Shown piece after piece: positions 40,999 to 49,464 of a stretch of DNA of 64,000 nucleotides. A program made the translations under genes and the position numbers. The first letter of the stretch is position 1. Every line of letters starts with the position of its first letter. The notes below the pieces were generated by a model. It was not told where the DNA came from, ran no database searches, and saw only the letters and a list, made by a program, of their open reading frames with translations. Source of the DNA: an uncultured delta proteobacterium (GTDB taxonomy: Bacteria > Myxococcota > Myxococcia > Myxococcales > 40CM-4-68-19). Location: NCBI GenBank assembly GCA_903911145.1, contig CAIWCD010000031.1, positions 1 to 64,000 of the forward strand. Reading direction: 5' to 3'.

Positions 40999-41106
40999 GG
41001 GCTTTCGACCTCGCTCAAGTGGTGCGAAATGATTCGCGACCGTTGAGATGCACGGTCACGCCAGAAGACTCTGACGAAGGCGCTGACGAATAAGCGACAA
41101 GCGTGT

Positions 41107-42642
41107 TTAGCCGCTCTCCTCGCTCGCCAGCAGCGCGAGCAGGAGCGGTTCGTCAAGGCGCACGCGCAGCGTCTTCTCCTGCGAGAACGTCACTGCGCCC
41201 GGCGCCTGGCCTCGACCCTTGCGGACATATTTTCTCCGCGTCCAGCTCACCTCTGCTCCGTCTGCGCCGCGCGCGCTCGAGAAGTGGGTCGCGAGCAGCG
41301 CAGCCTCGGCGAGGGCTGTGCTGTCGGGTGCCTCGCCTGGCGAGACGAGAATGACGTGCGAGCCCTGCACGCCGCGCACGTGGAGCCAGAGATCGTCCCC
41401 GCGCGCGAAGCGAAGGGTGAGCGTGTCGTTGTCCTTTGCGCTGCGGCCGACGAGCACGCGCGCACCTCCCCGCGTGCGAAAAGTGCGATAGGGCAGCCGC
41501 TGCGCTTGTGCTCCCGGCCGCGCTGCGCCTGCATTTGCGCGATCGGCCTGATCGCGGGTCGACGAAGGCCGCGCTCGAGATTCCGCGGCGAGCGCGCGCA
41601 CGCTCGCGAGATCAGCGGCGGCCTCTGCACGCAGAAGAAGCTGCGCGAGGTCACGTTCGGCGCGAGCCATCTCCATCTGGCGTGCGGCGATCCGCGGCTG
41701 CGCGGCCGCATAGCGATGCGCCTTCTTGAGCATGCGCGAAGCGATCTCGCCCGCGCCCAGTGCGGGGTCGAGCGCGATCGTGACCAGCAGAGGCTCTCCG
41801 CGATCATCGAGCTGCGACCAGTCGGGCACGATCGCCTCGCGTGCGCCGCGCGGGATCTTCGACTGGTGCGGGAGGAGCAACTCGGCAAACCTTCGCGCCT
41901 CGATCGCACGCCCCGCCTGCGCCGCATCGCGCTCCACCGCTTGCCGCGTGCGCACGATCTTCTGCAGCCGCGTCTTGAGTGTGCGCGCGAGTTGCTGCTT
42001 CTCCTGGAGGAATCGCTCTGCGTTCTGCGCCGCGATCGCGTCGTCGGCGAGAGCGCGTGCGTGCACCACGCGGCTGAGTTCGTTCGTCGTCTCTCGGCCT
42101 TCTTCATCACGTGGAGGCGGGAGTGCAGCGATACGCCACGGAGTGACAGTGTTTCCCGCGCGATGCGCCGCGACCGCTCCAGGCGCGGCCCAGATGATCT
42201 TCTCGTGCGCACCCTTGTTCGGATCGATCGCCGAGAGTGCCAGCGCATGCGCGCGAGGATCGGCGATCAACGTGCGCACCCCGCTCGGCGTTTCGAAGGT
42301 GAGTCGCAGCGCCGTCTGGCGCGCCTGCTCTGGCGCATCGAGCGCGAAGACCTCATCGAGCGCAGCGAAGCGAGCGCCGGTCAGCGAGGCGCGCAACGTC
42401 GCCTGCGCCTTGAGCGCGCTCTCCGGTGAAGCGGGCCGCTCGTCCGCTGCGTAGCAGAGCGCGCTCTGCGCATCGACCGCGACGATCTGCGTGCGACCGG
42501 GAGTGCGCAACTGCAGCGCGATCAAGTGCGGCGATGCGAGCCAGAGCTTCTGCAGCGAGGCGCCGACGAGCGCGCGCACCGCAAGCAGAAGCTGCGCGCG
42601 CGAATGCAGATCATTCTCAGAGGAGAGAGAGCTCTTCGTCAT
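41107..42642 (-). CDS. NFACT / RqcH-like protein with divergent N-terminal domain
   Basis: This 511-residue protein ends in an intact NFACT-R domain (about residues 390-490: FRTRGGARVLVGRSAKDND, DDLWLHVRGVQGSHV, VSWTRRKYVRKGRGQAPGAV). A long coiled coil comes before it (about 200-350). RqcH proteins recruit Ala-tRNA to stalled 50S subunits. Here the N-terminal domain is recognisable only in outline: the usual GRHSN-type segment reads LIADPRAHALALSA. Whether it still works in rescue is uncertain. Such proteins are less common in Gram-negatives than in Firmicutes. The gene lies upstream of the H1-like peptide's 3' end and stands alone. Confidence 0.8.
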   Translation of the reverse strand: MTKSSLSSENDLHSRAQLLLAVRALVGASLQKLWLASPHLIALQLRTPGRTQIVAVDAQSALCYAADERPASPESALKAQATLRASLTGARFAALDEVFALDAPEQARQTALRLTFETPSGVRTLIADPRAHALALSAIDPNKGAHEKIIWAAPGAVAAHRAGNTVTPWRIAALPPPRDEEGRETTNELSRVVHARALADDAIAAQNAERFLQEKQQLARTLKTRLQKIVRTRQAVERDAAQAGRAIEARRFAELLLPHQSKIPRGAREAIVPDWSQLDDRGEPLLVTIALDPALGAGEIASRMLKKAHRYAAAQPRIAARQMEMARAERDLAQLLLRAEAAADLASVRALAAESRARPSSTRDQADRANAGAARPGAQAQRLPYRTFRTRGGARVLVGRSAKDNDTLTLRFARGDDLWLHVRGVQGSHVILVSPGEAPDSTALAEAALLATHFSSARGADGAEVSWTRRKYVRKGRGQAPGAVTFSQEKTLRVRLDEPLLLALLASEESG

Positions 42643-42810
42643 CGCGCTTTGGAGGGTTTGATTCGGGTTTGCTCTGGGGCGTCGGCGCCTGCGGAATCTT
42701 GCGGCAGCTCATCACGCCTCTGGACTTCTCTACCGCGCTTCGGCCCTCGACCAAGACAAGCTCGAGGACCTGCGGGGCGACCCCTTGAAGGAGGCCGCCC
42801 GACGCGCGGA

Positions 42811-42915
42811 CTACTTCTTCTTTGCAGCCTTCTTCGCCGGGGCCTTCTTGGCCGGGGCCTTCTTCGCAACTGCCTTCTTCGCCGGAGCCTTCTTCGCAGC
42901 TTTCTTTGCGGCCAT
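42811..42915 (-). CDS. Lysine/alanine-rich histone H1-like miniprotein
   Basis: The ATG at 42915 lies eight bases after GAGGAGGG, an excellent ribosome site. It encodes 34 residues, almost all Lys, Ala and Pro (MAAKKAAKKAPAKKAV), matching the KAAK/PAKK repeats of H1-like C-terminal tails. Such peptides compact DNA in several bacteria. A longer ORF upstream has no start signals. The promoter at 42967-42995 makes expression likely. The shortness is unusual: most relatives are fused to a larger protein. Confidence 0.7.
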   Translation of the reverse strand: MAAKKAAKKAPAKKAVAKKAPAKKAPAKKAAKKK

Positions 42916-42966
42916 TGCTACCCTCCTCGTAAAAGTTGGAAAAACCAAGATGAACAACTCGCGCGC

Positions 42967-42995
42967 ACGATAGCGATGCAGATCATGAGCGTCAA
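42967..42995 (-). promoter_or_regulatory. Sigma-70-type promoter of the H1-like gene
   Basis: On the minus strand a -35 box TTGACG (42990-42995) and a -10 box TATCGT (42967-42972) are separated by exactly 17 bases. A start near 42960 would leave a leader of about 45 bases ahead of the strong ribosome site. The spacing and both hexamers fit the housekeeping consensus. Confidence 0.65.
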
Positions 42996-43055
42996 GAAAC
43001 GGCTCGCTGTGCGCGATCGAAATCTCGTCCCGCTTCGTGTTACTCGTCGCGCACT

Positions 43056-44378
43056 TTGAACGAAAAACAGACCATCGTGATCGGCGGAGGACTCGCGGGA
43101 CTTTCCTGCGCGCGTGAGCTGCGGACCGCATTCACATTGATCGAGCGCGATTCGCGACTCGGCGGTCTGTGCCGCACCGAAGCGATCGACGGCTTCGAAT
43201 TCGACTGGACCGGACACTGGCTTCACGCCCGCGATCCGGAGATGAAAAATTTAATCGAGCATCGCTGGCTCGTCGGCAATCTGCTCACCGTTGAGCGTCG
43301 CGCGATGATCTTCAGCGAGGGAATGTGGACTCGCTTTCCCTATCAACACCATCTGCACGGACTTCCCGCGAAGACGATCGCAGCATGCATCGAAGGGTTC
43401 GTCGAAGCGACGCTCGGCGAGGCTGGGCGCGGCTTGCGTGAGCGTCCGCTGACGAACGCAGCGGAGTTCATCCGCCGCCATCTTGGCGCCGGCTTCGAAG
43501 AATATTTTCTCCGCCCGTACAACGAGAAGCTCTTCACCGTGCCCGTCGAAGAGCTCTCGCCCGAGTGGGGAGGGCGCTTCATTCCGCGGCCAACCTTCCG
43601 CGAAGTGCTGCGCGGCGCGCTCGGGATTGCCGAGGAGGGCGCGGGCTACAACGCGACCTTCTGGTATCCGCGCGTCGGCGGGATCGAGTCGCTGGTGCGC
43701 GCGATCGAGAGCGACGTGCGCGCGCTCGACGGCGCGGTGCGCACCAACGCGCCGCTCGAATCGATCGATCTGAAGAAGAAGACGGTGACTCTCTCGGGCG
43801 GCGAGTCTCTTCCTTATGAATCGCTCGTGCTGACGCTGCCGCTCTCGCACGCGGCGAAGATGCTCGTCGATGCTCCGCCTGCTGTGCGCGCGGCGGCAGC
43901 GCTCCTTCGTGCGGTGAGCGTGACGGTGGTTGAACTCGGCGTCGACGACATCGGCGGCGCGCCCTTCCACTGGGCCTACTTTCCCGAGAGGGAGTTTCCT
44001 TTCTATCGAGTTGGATCTCCCTCGCAGGTCAACCCGCTGCTCGCGCCGCCTGGCTGCCGCAGCTTCGCGGTCGAGTTCGCGCACCGCGGACCGATCAACA
44101 CCGAGGCCTGCATCGCGCAATCGATCGCTGGGCTCGCGCGCTGCGGACTGCTCGATGCGAAGCGCGTGCGCATGGCGCGAGCGCGGACCATCGAGGCCGC
44201 GTATGTTCTCTTCGATCAGAATCACGCGCAGGCCCGCGCGTGCGTCCTCGATCACTTCGCTGCGCATGGAGTGCAGGTCGCGGGTCGCTACGGCCGCTGG
44301 GAGTACAGCTCGATGGAAGACGCACTGCTGACGGGACGTGCCGCCGCGCGCGCAGTTCGCGCACCGAGAGATCCATGA
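43056..44378 (+). CDS. FAD-dependent amine-oxidase / UDP-galactopyranose-mutase-like protein
   Basis: This 440-residue protein begins with TTG at 43056. The dinucleotide-binding motif is VIGGGLAGLSCARE (residues 8-21), followed by LGGLCRTEAIDGFEFDWTGH, typical of the protoporphyrinogen oxidase / UDP-galactopyranose mutase group. The rest (LVLTLPLSHAAKML, YGRWEYSSMEDALLTGRAAA) fits the same fold. The stop overlaps (ATGA) the start of a GT2 glycosyltransferase, so a role in building a surface polysaccharide or lipid is likely. The actual substrate is unknown. Confidence 0.8.
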   Translation: MNEKQTIVIGGGLAGLSCARELRTAFTLIERDSRLGGLCRTEAIDGFEFDWTGHWLHARDPEMKNLIEHRWLVGNLLTVERRAMIFSEGMWTRFPYQHHLHGLPAKTIAACIEGFVEATLGEAGRGLRERPLTNAAEFIRRHLGAGFEEYFLRPYNEKLFTVPVEELSPEWGGRFIPRPTFREVLRGALGIAEEGAGYNATFWYPRVGGIESLVRAIESDVRALDGAVRTNAPLESIDLKKKTVTLSGGESLPYESLVLTLPLSHAAKMLVDAPPAVRAAAALLRAVSVTVVELGVDDIGGAPFHWAYFPEREFPFYRVGSPSQVNPLLAPPGCRSFAVEFAHRGPINTEACIAQSIAGLARCGLLDAKRVRMARARTIEAAYVLFDQNHAQARACVLDHFAAHGVQVAGRYGRWEYSSMEDALLTGRAAARAVRAPRDP

Positions 44379-45091
44379 GCGACACGCTGCCCGACTACAG
44401 CATCGTCATCCCCGTCTACAACGAGGCGAAGATCGTGCGCGCGGCCGCGATCGAGCTCGCGCACAAGCTCGACGCGCTCTCCTGGAACTACGAGTTGCTG
44501 CTTGCGGAGAACGGCTCGAAGGACGGGACCCAGGAGATCCTCGCGCAGCTCGCCAAAGAGCTGCCGCGTCTGATCGCGCTGCACGGCGACGAGCCGAACT
44601 ACGGCAAGGCGCTCAAGCGCGGCATCCTTGAAGCGCGCGGGCGGATCGTCATCTGCGATGAGATCGATCTCTGCGACACCAACTTCTATCTGCGCGCGCT
44701 GCCGCAACTCGAGGCGGGCGCGGATCTGGTGGTCGGCAGCAAGGCGATGCGCGGCGCGAATGATGCGCGGCCGCTGCTGCGCCGGGTTGCGACGCGCGTG
44801 ATGACGCTGCTCTTGCGGCTCGCGACGGGCTTCAAGGGAACAGACACGCACGGCCTCAAGGCGTTCAAGCGCGAGCGCATGCTCGAGGTCACCAACGCCT
44901 GCGTGATCGATCGGGATCTCTTCGCGAGCGAACTGGTGATCCGCGCGAGCCGCATGGGGCGCGACGTGCGCGAGATCCCGATCGAGCTCAATGAGAAGCG
45001 TCCGCCGAGCATCCATCTCTTCCGGCGCGTGCCACGTGTGCTGCGCGGACTGTTCAAGCTCGGCTGGACGATTCGAATTCGCTATCGGTAG
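44375..45091 (+). CDS. Family-2 glycosyltransferase
   Basis: This 238-residue GT-A-fold enzyme opens with YSIVIPVYNEAKIVR. It then shows ELLLAENGSKDGTQE, which binds the nucleotide sugar, and VICDEIDLCD where the metal-binding DxD lies. Dolichol-phosphate-mannose-synthase-like relatives share this layout. The ATG is coupled (ATGA) to the flavoprotein gene. No membrane segment is seen, though the Arg-rich C-terminus (WTIRIRYR) could be peripheral. Confidence 0.85.
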   Translation: MSDTLPDYSIVIPVYNEAKIVRAAAIELAHKLDALSWNYELLLAENGSKDGTQEILAQLAKELPRLIALHGDEPNYGKALKRGILEARGRIVICDEIDLCDTNFYLRALPQLEAGADLVVGSKAMRGANDARPLLRRVATRVMTLLLRLATGFKGTDTHGLKAFKRERMLEVTNACVIDRDLFASELVIRASRMGRDVREIPIELNEKRPPSIHLFRRVPRVLRGLFKLGWTIRIRYR

Positions 45092-45280
45092 AGAGTGCGG
45101 CACAGGTTGCGCTTGGTGAATCTCCGCAGACGCGCACGGTAGATCTTCTCTTTCGAACCCGCCGCTGCTCTGGCAAGCAGCCGCTGGCTAAAAAGTCGCC
45201 CGATGCTTGTGGGCGTGGGACCATCTTGTGTTGGCGCGATTTGGAGCAGAGCGCGCCCGATCGATCAGGAGGCAGCAACG

Positions 45281-46480
45281 ATGCGACGCATTCTCGGAAT
45301 GACTGTTCTCGCCGTACTCACCGCGTGCGGTTCCCACAAGGCTGAGGTGAAGGCCGACGAAGCGGTGACTGCGCCTGCGGCCGAGGCGGCACAACCGGCC
45401 GCGGCACCTGCAGCTCAACCAGCTCCTGCACCGACGCCCGCAGCTGCGAGCGCGCCGAAGATTGTCATCGCGGCTCCAGCGACCGAGGCCGCTGCCGCGC
45501 CAGTCATCACTGCGGCGCCCGCGCCTGCTGCAGCACCGCTCGTGTCCACGACGGTTGCGCAAGCGCCTGCACGCACGCCGGCGAAGATCTCGAAGGCGGC
45601 GGCCGCGATCGTTCACGCCAAGGATCGCACTGCTGAAGATCACGCTCTTGATGAAGGGCGAAAGCCGGCTGAGATGCTGACCTTCTTCGATCTCAAGCCA
45701 GGCATGAAGGTGGCGGAGATCGGCGCGGGCGGCGGCTACACGACCGAGCTTCTCGCGCGTGCAGTGGGGCCGACCGGGACCGTCTATGCGCAGAATCCCT
45801 CGGCGTTCCTCTCTGGATTTCTCAAGGAGGTCTGGCCCGCGCGGCTCGCCCGTCCGGTCAACGCGAAGGTGGTTCGCGTCGATCGCGAATTTGCGGCGCC
45901 GCTGCCCGACGACGCCAAGGATCTCGACGCGATCGTGATCGTCGCGATTTATCACGACACCGTCGCGATGGAGGTCGATCGCCAGGGGATGAACGAGGTG
46001 CTCTTCAAGGCGCTCAAGCCGGGCGGCGCGCTCTACGTGATCGATTCGAGCGCGCGCATGGACAGCGGGATCGCGGACGCCAAGACGCTGCACCGCATCG
46101 ATGAGGCGATCGTGCTGGAGGAGGCCGAAGAGGCCGGGTTCCGGTTCGAGAGCGAGAGCGACTTCCTGCGCAATCCGCTCGACATGCGCGACTGGAACTC
46201 GTCGCCCGCGAGCGCGGGTGAGCGGCGCGGAAGCAGCGATCGATTCGCGCTGAAGTTCCTCAAGCCGCGCCATCATCACCGCGCGGACAAGGCCGAGGGA
46301 GGCGAGAAGCCGGCGGATGCCGCGAGCGATGCAAAGAGCGCCGCGACGGCGAAAGCACCGGCCGCAGCGAAGGCCGACGCGAAGAGTGCAGCGCCTGCGA
46401 AGGCGAATGCTCCTGCGGCTCCCAAGGCAGCGGCCAGGCCCGCGCCGAAGAAAGACGCTGACGCGGACGGCGACGAGTAG
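45281..46480 (+). CDS. Lipoprotein with SAM-dependent methyltransferase domain
   Basis: The ATG at 45281 (AGGAGG eight bases upstream) opens a lipobox signal (MRRILGMTVLAVLTACG, Cys16); 399 residues. After a Pro/Ala-rich linker (about 20-105) there is a class-I methyltransferase fold. Its motif I (VAEIGAGGGYTTEL, 144-157) and a later GGALYVID fit the family. The C-terminus is a Lys/Ala/Pro-rich tail (about 345-399), suggesting interaction with polyanions. An exported methyltransferase is puzzling, because SAM is cytoplasmic. Either the signal is not used or the domain has another role. The start choice rests on a very good ribosome site. Confidence 0.75.
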   Translation: MRRILGMTVLAVLTACGSHKAEVKADEAVTAPAAEAAQPAAAPAAQPAPAPTPAAASAPKIVIAAPATEAAAAPVITAAPAPAAAPLVSTTVAQAPARTPAKISKAAAAIVHAKDRTAEDHALDEGRKPAEMLTFFDLKPGMKVAEIGAGGGYTTELLARAVGPTGTVYAQNPSAFLSGFLKEVWPARLARPVNAKVVRVDREFAAPLPDDAKDLDAIVIVAIYHDTVAMEVDRQGMNEVLFKALKPGGALYVIDSSARMDSGIADAKTLHRIDEAIVLEEAEEAGFRFESESDFLRNPLDMRDWNSSPASAGERRGSSDRFALKFLKPRHHHRADKAEGGEKPADAASDAKSAATAKAPAAAKADAKSAAPAKANAPAAPKAAARPAPKKDADADGDE

Positions 46481-46505
46481 TTCGCAGGAACAGCGGACCG
46501 GCTCG

Positions 46506-47507
46506 CTAACGCAGAGCCAGCCACCAGGCCGCTGCGAGCGGCCCGAGCGCGGCGATCGCCAGGAGCGGTTGCCGCGTTTTTTTTTCCGGCGCTTCACGCT
46601 GGAGCGCGCCCGCAACGAGTCCAAGCAGAAAGCCCGCGAACATTCCGAAGAGGTGCGCGAAGAGATCGCTGCGCGCGCTGGTGCCGAGGATCGCGAGGAG
46701 CGCCGCGCCCGCGCCCAGCGTGACAAATCCGCTCCGCGTGCGCGCAAGCAACTGGACGCCGGTGAGCGCACCGAGCGCGCCGAAGACCGCCGTCGACGCG
46801 CCGATCGAGAAGTGCTGCGTGCGCATGACGAGTGCGGTGAGCAGATTGCCAATGATGCCAGCGATGAGCACGAGCCATGCGGTCCACGCCGGACCGAGGC
46901 GGCGCGCGAGTGCATCGATGAGGATGAAACCGCAGAGCGCATTGCCGGCCGCGTGCGCGAGATCGGCATGCAGAGTCAGCGCGGTCGCGCAGCGCCACCA
47001 CTCACCGTGAAGGATCGCGGCGGCATCGGCAGTGCCGCGGCGGAACCAGGCGAGCTCTTCATCGCGAGGACCAGTGGCCAGCTGGCCCGCGAGGCAGAGC
47101 GCAGCAAAGATCGGCGCCGGGGTCTGGCCCTCCCACCGGCGCAGAGTGTGTTCCGGCAGCACGCGATTCTCGCTTCGCCACGCCGCGAGTGAAGCCAATG
47201 CCCGCGCCGCATCGCGCGCACGCACCGACAGCGTCCAACCCGTTCTCCCTGGCCTGCTCGAGGATGGATCGCTCGGCGCAAGCTCACTCGGCGAAAGCTC
47301 GCTCGCGGAAGGCGGTGGCCGCGTCTGAATCCGATGCGGGATCGCCTCCGCGCTCAGCACCAACGCCTCTTCAAACGCGCTCGCGCCGGTCGCGTGTTCA
47401 CGCAGCGCGATCTCGCTTTCCGGTTCAGCGGGAAGAGGCTCTGTCGGTTCTTCGCTCAAGCGGCTGCTACTCTGCCTCCAGTCTCCTCCACCGCGCGAGC
47501 CGAACAT
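46506..47507 (-). CDS. Rhomboid-family intramembrane serine protease
   Basis: This 333-residue protein has a variable Pro/Ser-rich N-terminus (to about 140) and then the rhomboid core. The catalytic Ser is in GASTAVFGALG and the catalytic His in SDLFAHLFGMFAGFLLG, and HADLAHAAGNA carries the conserved His-x3-Asn-like pair. Rhomboids cut membrane proteins within the bilayer. Its ATG (47507) overlaps the ATG (47506) of the divergent propeller lipoprotein gene. As the two genes run apart, at least one of these starts may be wrong; a later start inside the Ser-rich part is possible. Confidence 0.85.
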   Translation of the reverse strand: MFGSRGGGDWRQSSSRLSEEPTEPLPAEPESEIALREHATGASAFEEALVLSAEAIPHRIQTRPPPSASELSPSELAPSDPSSSRPGRTGWTLSVRARDAARALASLAAWRSENRVLPEHTLRRWEGQTPAPIFAALCLAGQLATGPRDEELAWFRRGTADAAAILHGEWWRCATALTLHADLAHAAGNALCGFILIDALARRLGPAWTAWLVLIAGIIGNLLTALVMRTQHFSIGASTAVFGALGALTGVQLLARTRSGFVTLGAGAALLAILGTSARSDLFAHLFGMFAGFLLGLVAGALQREAPEKKTRQPLLAIAALGPLAAAWWLALR

Positions 47508-48453
47508 GATCGATCTCGAACGTTGCCTCCACCGCCCGCTCCTGCCCGCGCTCGCTTCGCTCTTCGCGCTGCTGGCCTGCTCGGGCGCGTCGACGCCGGT
47601 GCCTCTCGCGAGCGGCGAGTCCGCGCCGTTCGCACTCGCTGTGCAGGCGTCGTCTCTCTATTGGCTTGTGCCGGCGCAGACCGGCGTGCCCGGCGCGTTG
47701 CGCACAGTCTCGACGCAAGGAGGAGCCGCAAAGACCCTCTCCGGCGTGAACGCGCCCCGCTCATTGGCGCTCTCCGCGCAGGCCGCCTTCGTCGGAAGCG
47801 GCGACGGCAACGTCTATTCGATTCCGATCGCCGGCGGCGAACCACGCGTGCTGATCGCCAAAGACGGCTCGGGCGCGGCAGTCGCCATCTCTGTGAGCGG
47901 CGGCTACCTCTACGCGACCTTCAACGCCGGACGCATCGCGCGGATCGCGCTCACCGACGGCGCGACGGTCGAGGAACTTCCAGCCGTGACCGACACGGTC
48001 ACGCTCTTCGCGGCAGACGGCGCGTTCATCTACTGGGCGACGAGCGACGGCAATCTCTGGCGCGAGGCGAGCGATGGCTCAGGCGACGCGACGCTTCTGG
48101 GAAACACAGGAGGAGATGCGCCGACTCAACCAGCGTTTCTGCGAGGCAGCCTCTACTTCCGCGGCACCGGCTATCTCGGGAGTGTCGAGGAGGCGAGCGG
48201 AAAGGTTGCAACTCTCCTCGAAGGAACGAAGACCTGGAGCCTCGCGAGCAACGGCGCAAGCCTCTATCTCGGACTCGTCCACGGCATCGGCTCGCTCGAA
48301 CCGCCGAGCAGCACCGCCTCGCTCTTCGTCTCGCTCGAGGTCGCAGGCAGCGTGCTCGCGGCGGATGGCAGCAACGTCTACTGGATCTCCGGCGCGGTCG
48401 ATGCCTTCGGAAATCCAACCGCGCAGCGCACCATCTACCGCGGAAAGATCTAG
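47506..48453 (+). CDS. Propeller-type lipoprotein
   Basis: This 315-residue protein starts with a lipobox signal (LPALASLFALLACSG, Cys near 25). The remainder contains repeated blades of about 45 residues (SLYWLVPAQ, AFVGSGDGNVYSIPI, LYATFNAGRIARIAL, IYWATSDGNLWREA, VYWISGAVDA), a beta-propeller pattern seen in other myxobacterial lipoproteins. No catalytic motif is visible, so a binding role on the envelope is inferred. It is followed by truB after three bases. Confidence 0.7.
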   Translation: MIDLERCLHRPLLPALASLFALLACSGASTPVPLASGESAPFALAVQASSLYWLVPAQTGVPGALRTVSTQGGAAKTLSGVNAPRSLALSAQAAFVGSGDGNVYSIPIAGGEPRVLIAKDGSGAAVAISVSGGYLYATFNAGRIARIALTDGATVEELPAVTDTVTLFAADGAFIYWATSDGNLWREASDGSGDATLLGNTGGDAPTQPAFLRGSLYFRGTGYLGSVEEASGKVATLLEGTKTWSLASNGASLYLGLVHGIGSLEPPSSTASLFVSLEVAGSVLAADGSNVYWISGAVDAFGNPTAQRTIYRGKI

Positions 48454-48456
48454 CGA

Positions 48457-49410
48457 GTGCCGAACGTCGAGCCGGGAATCATTCTCGCGCACAAGCCGCG
48501 CGGCGCGACGAGCTTCTCGCTTGTCGAGGCGCTGAAAGCCCAGACTGTTACAGATGGACAAATAGTGCCTATCTGTCACGGGGGCGCGCTCGACCCGTTT
48601 GCGCACGGTCTGCTGCTCTTGCTCGTCGGCCCCGCGACGCGGCTGATGGATGAGCTGCACGCGATCCCCAAGCGGTACGAGGCCGAGATCGTCTGGGGCG
48701 CGGAGACCGACACGGGCGACGCAGGGGGGCGAGTCGTGACGTCGGGCGATGCCAGCGGTCTGACCGCAGAACTCCTCGAGGCGCGCGTGCGTGACCTTCT
48801 GGGCTGGCAGGATCAGATCCCGCCGATGACGAGCAACAAGCGGGTCGATGGAGAGCGGGCCTATCTGCGCGCGCACCGCGGCGAGACGTTTTCGCTGCCC
48901 CCTTCGCACGTCTATCTGCATGAGGCGGCCTTCACGACGCACGATCTCCCGCGCCGCAGCCAGCTGTCGCTCACCTGCCGCGGCGGCTATTACGTCCGCT
49001 CGCTCGCGCGCGATCTCGGCCGCGCAGTCGGCTGCGGCGCGCACTTGAGCGAGTTGCGCCGCACCGAGATCGGGCCGTGGCGAGATCCGGGCCCGGGTTG
49101 GCGATTATCGAATCCGTTATCGAATTCGGTAGCCGCGTTATCGATTCGCGGCGAGGCGCTCCTGCCTTGGCTTCCCTCGCGCCAGCTCACGCACGCAGAG
49201 GCGAATGCGGTCGAGCTGCGTCGAGCAATTCCGCGAGGAGAGATCGCGCCGCCGCTGTTCGGCCTGCCGGATGGCTTTCCCGGTCCAGGCGCGACCGAGC
49301 ACGATCGTCCCGCGCCAATCCGCGGAATCTGCGACGGCCAGCTGCGGCTGCTGCTGCGTGCGCGCGGCAATGAACTCGTGCTCGGCACGGACCTGGGCGG
49401 CGGGATTTGA
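48457..49410 (+). CDS. truB: tRNA pseudouridine-55 synthase
   Basis: This 317-residue enzyme starts with GTG at 48457. The N-terminus ILAHKPRGATSFSLVEALK and HGGALDPFAHGLL (catalytic Asp46) are the family signature, and GGYYVRSLARDLG is the third motif. TruB modifies U55 in tRNA. The segment around residues 215-232 (LSNPLSNSVAALSIRG) is encoded by a small DNA repeat and is not part of the known core. It is the last gene of a pair with the propeller lipoprotein. Confidence 0.9.
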   Translation: MPNVEPGIILAHKPRGATSFSLVEALKAQTVTDGQIVPICHGGALDPFAHGLLLLLVGPATRLMDELHAIPKRYEAEIVWGAETDTGDAGGRVVTSGDASGLTAELLEARVRDLLGWQDQIPPMTSNKRVDGERAYLRAHRGETFSLPPSHVYLHEAAFTTHDLPRRSQLSLTCRGGYYVRSLARDLGRAVGCGAHLSELRRTEIGPWRDPGPGWRLSNPLSNSVAALSIRGEALLPWLPSRQLTHAEANAVELRRAIPRGEIAPPLFGLPDGFPGPGATEHDRPAPIRGICDGQLRLLLRARGNELVLGTDLGGGI

Positions 49411-49464
49411 AGGCAGGCCCTCGCGGGCGTAAAGGCACCTCACGTTCACACCGAGAGGGAGCCG

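Noticed and set aside
45151-45160. TTTCGAACCC that resembles a tRNA T-loop
   Set aside because: No matching acceptor, D or anticodon stems can be drawn around it.
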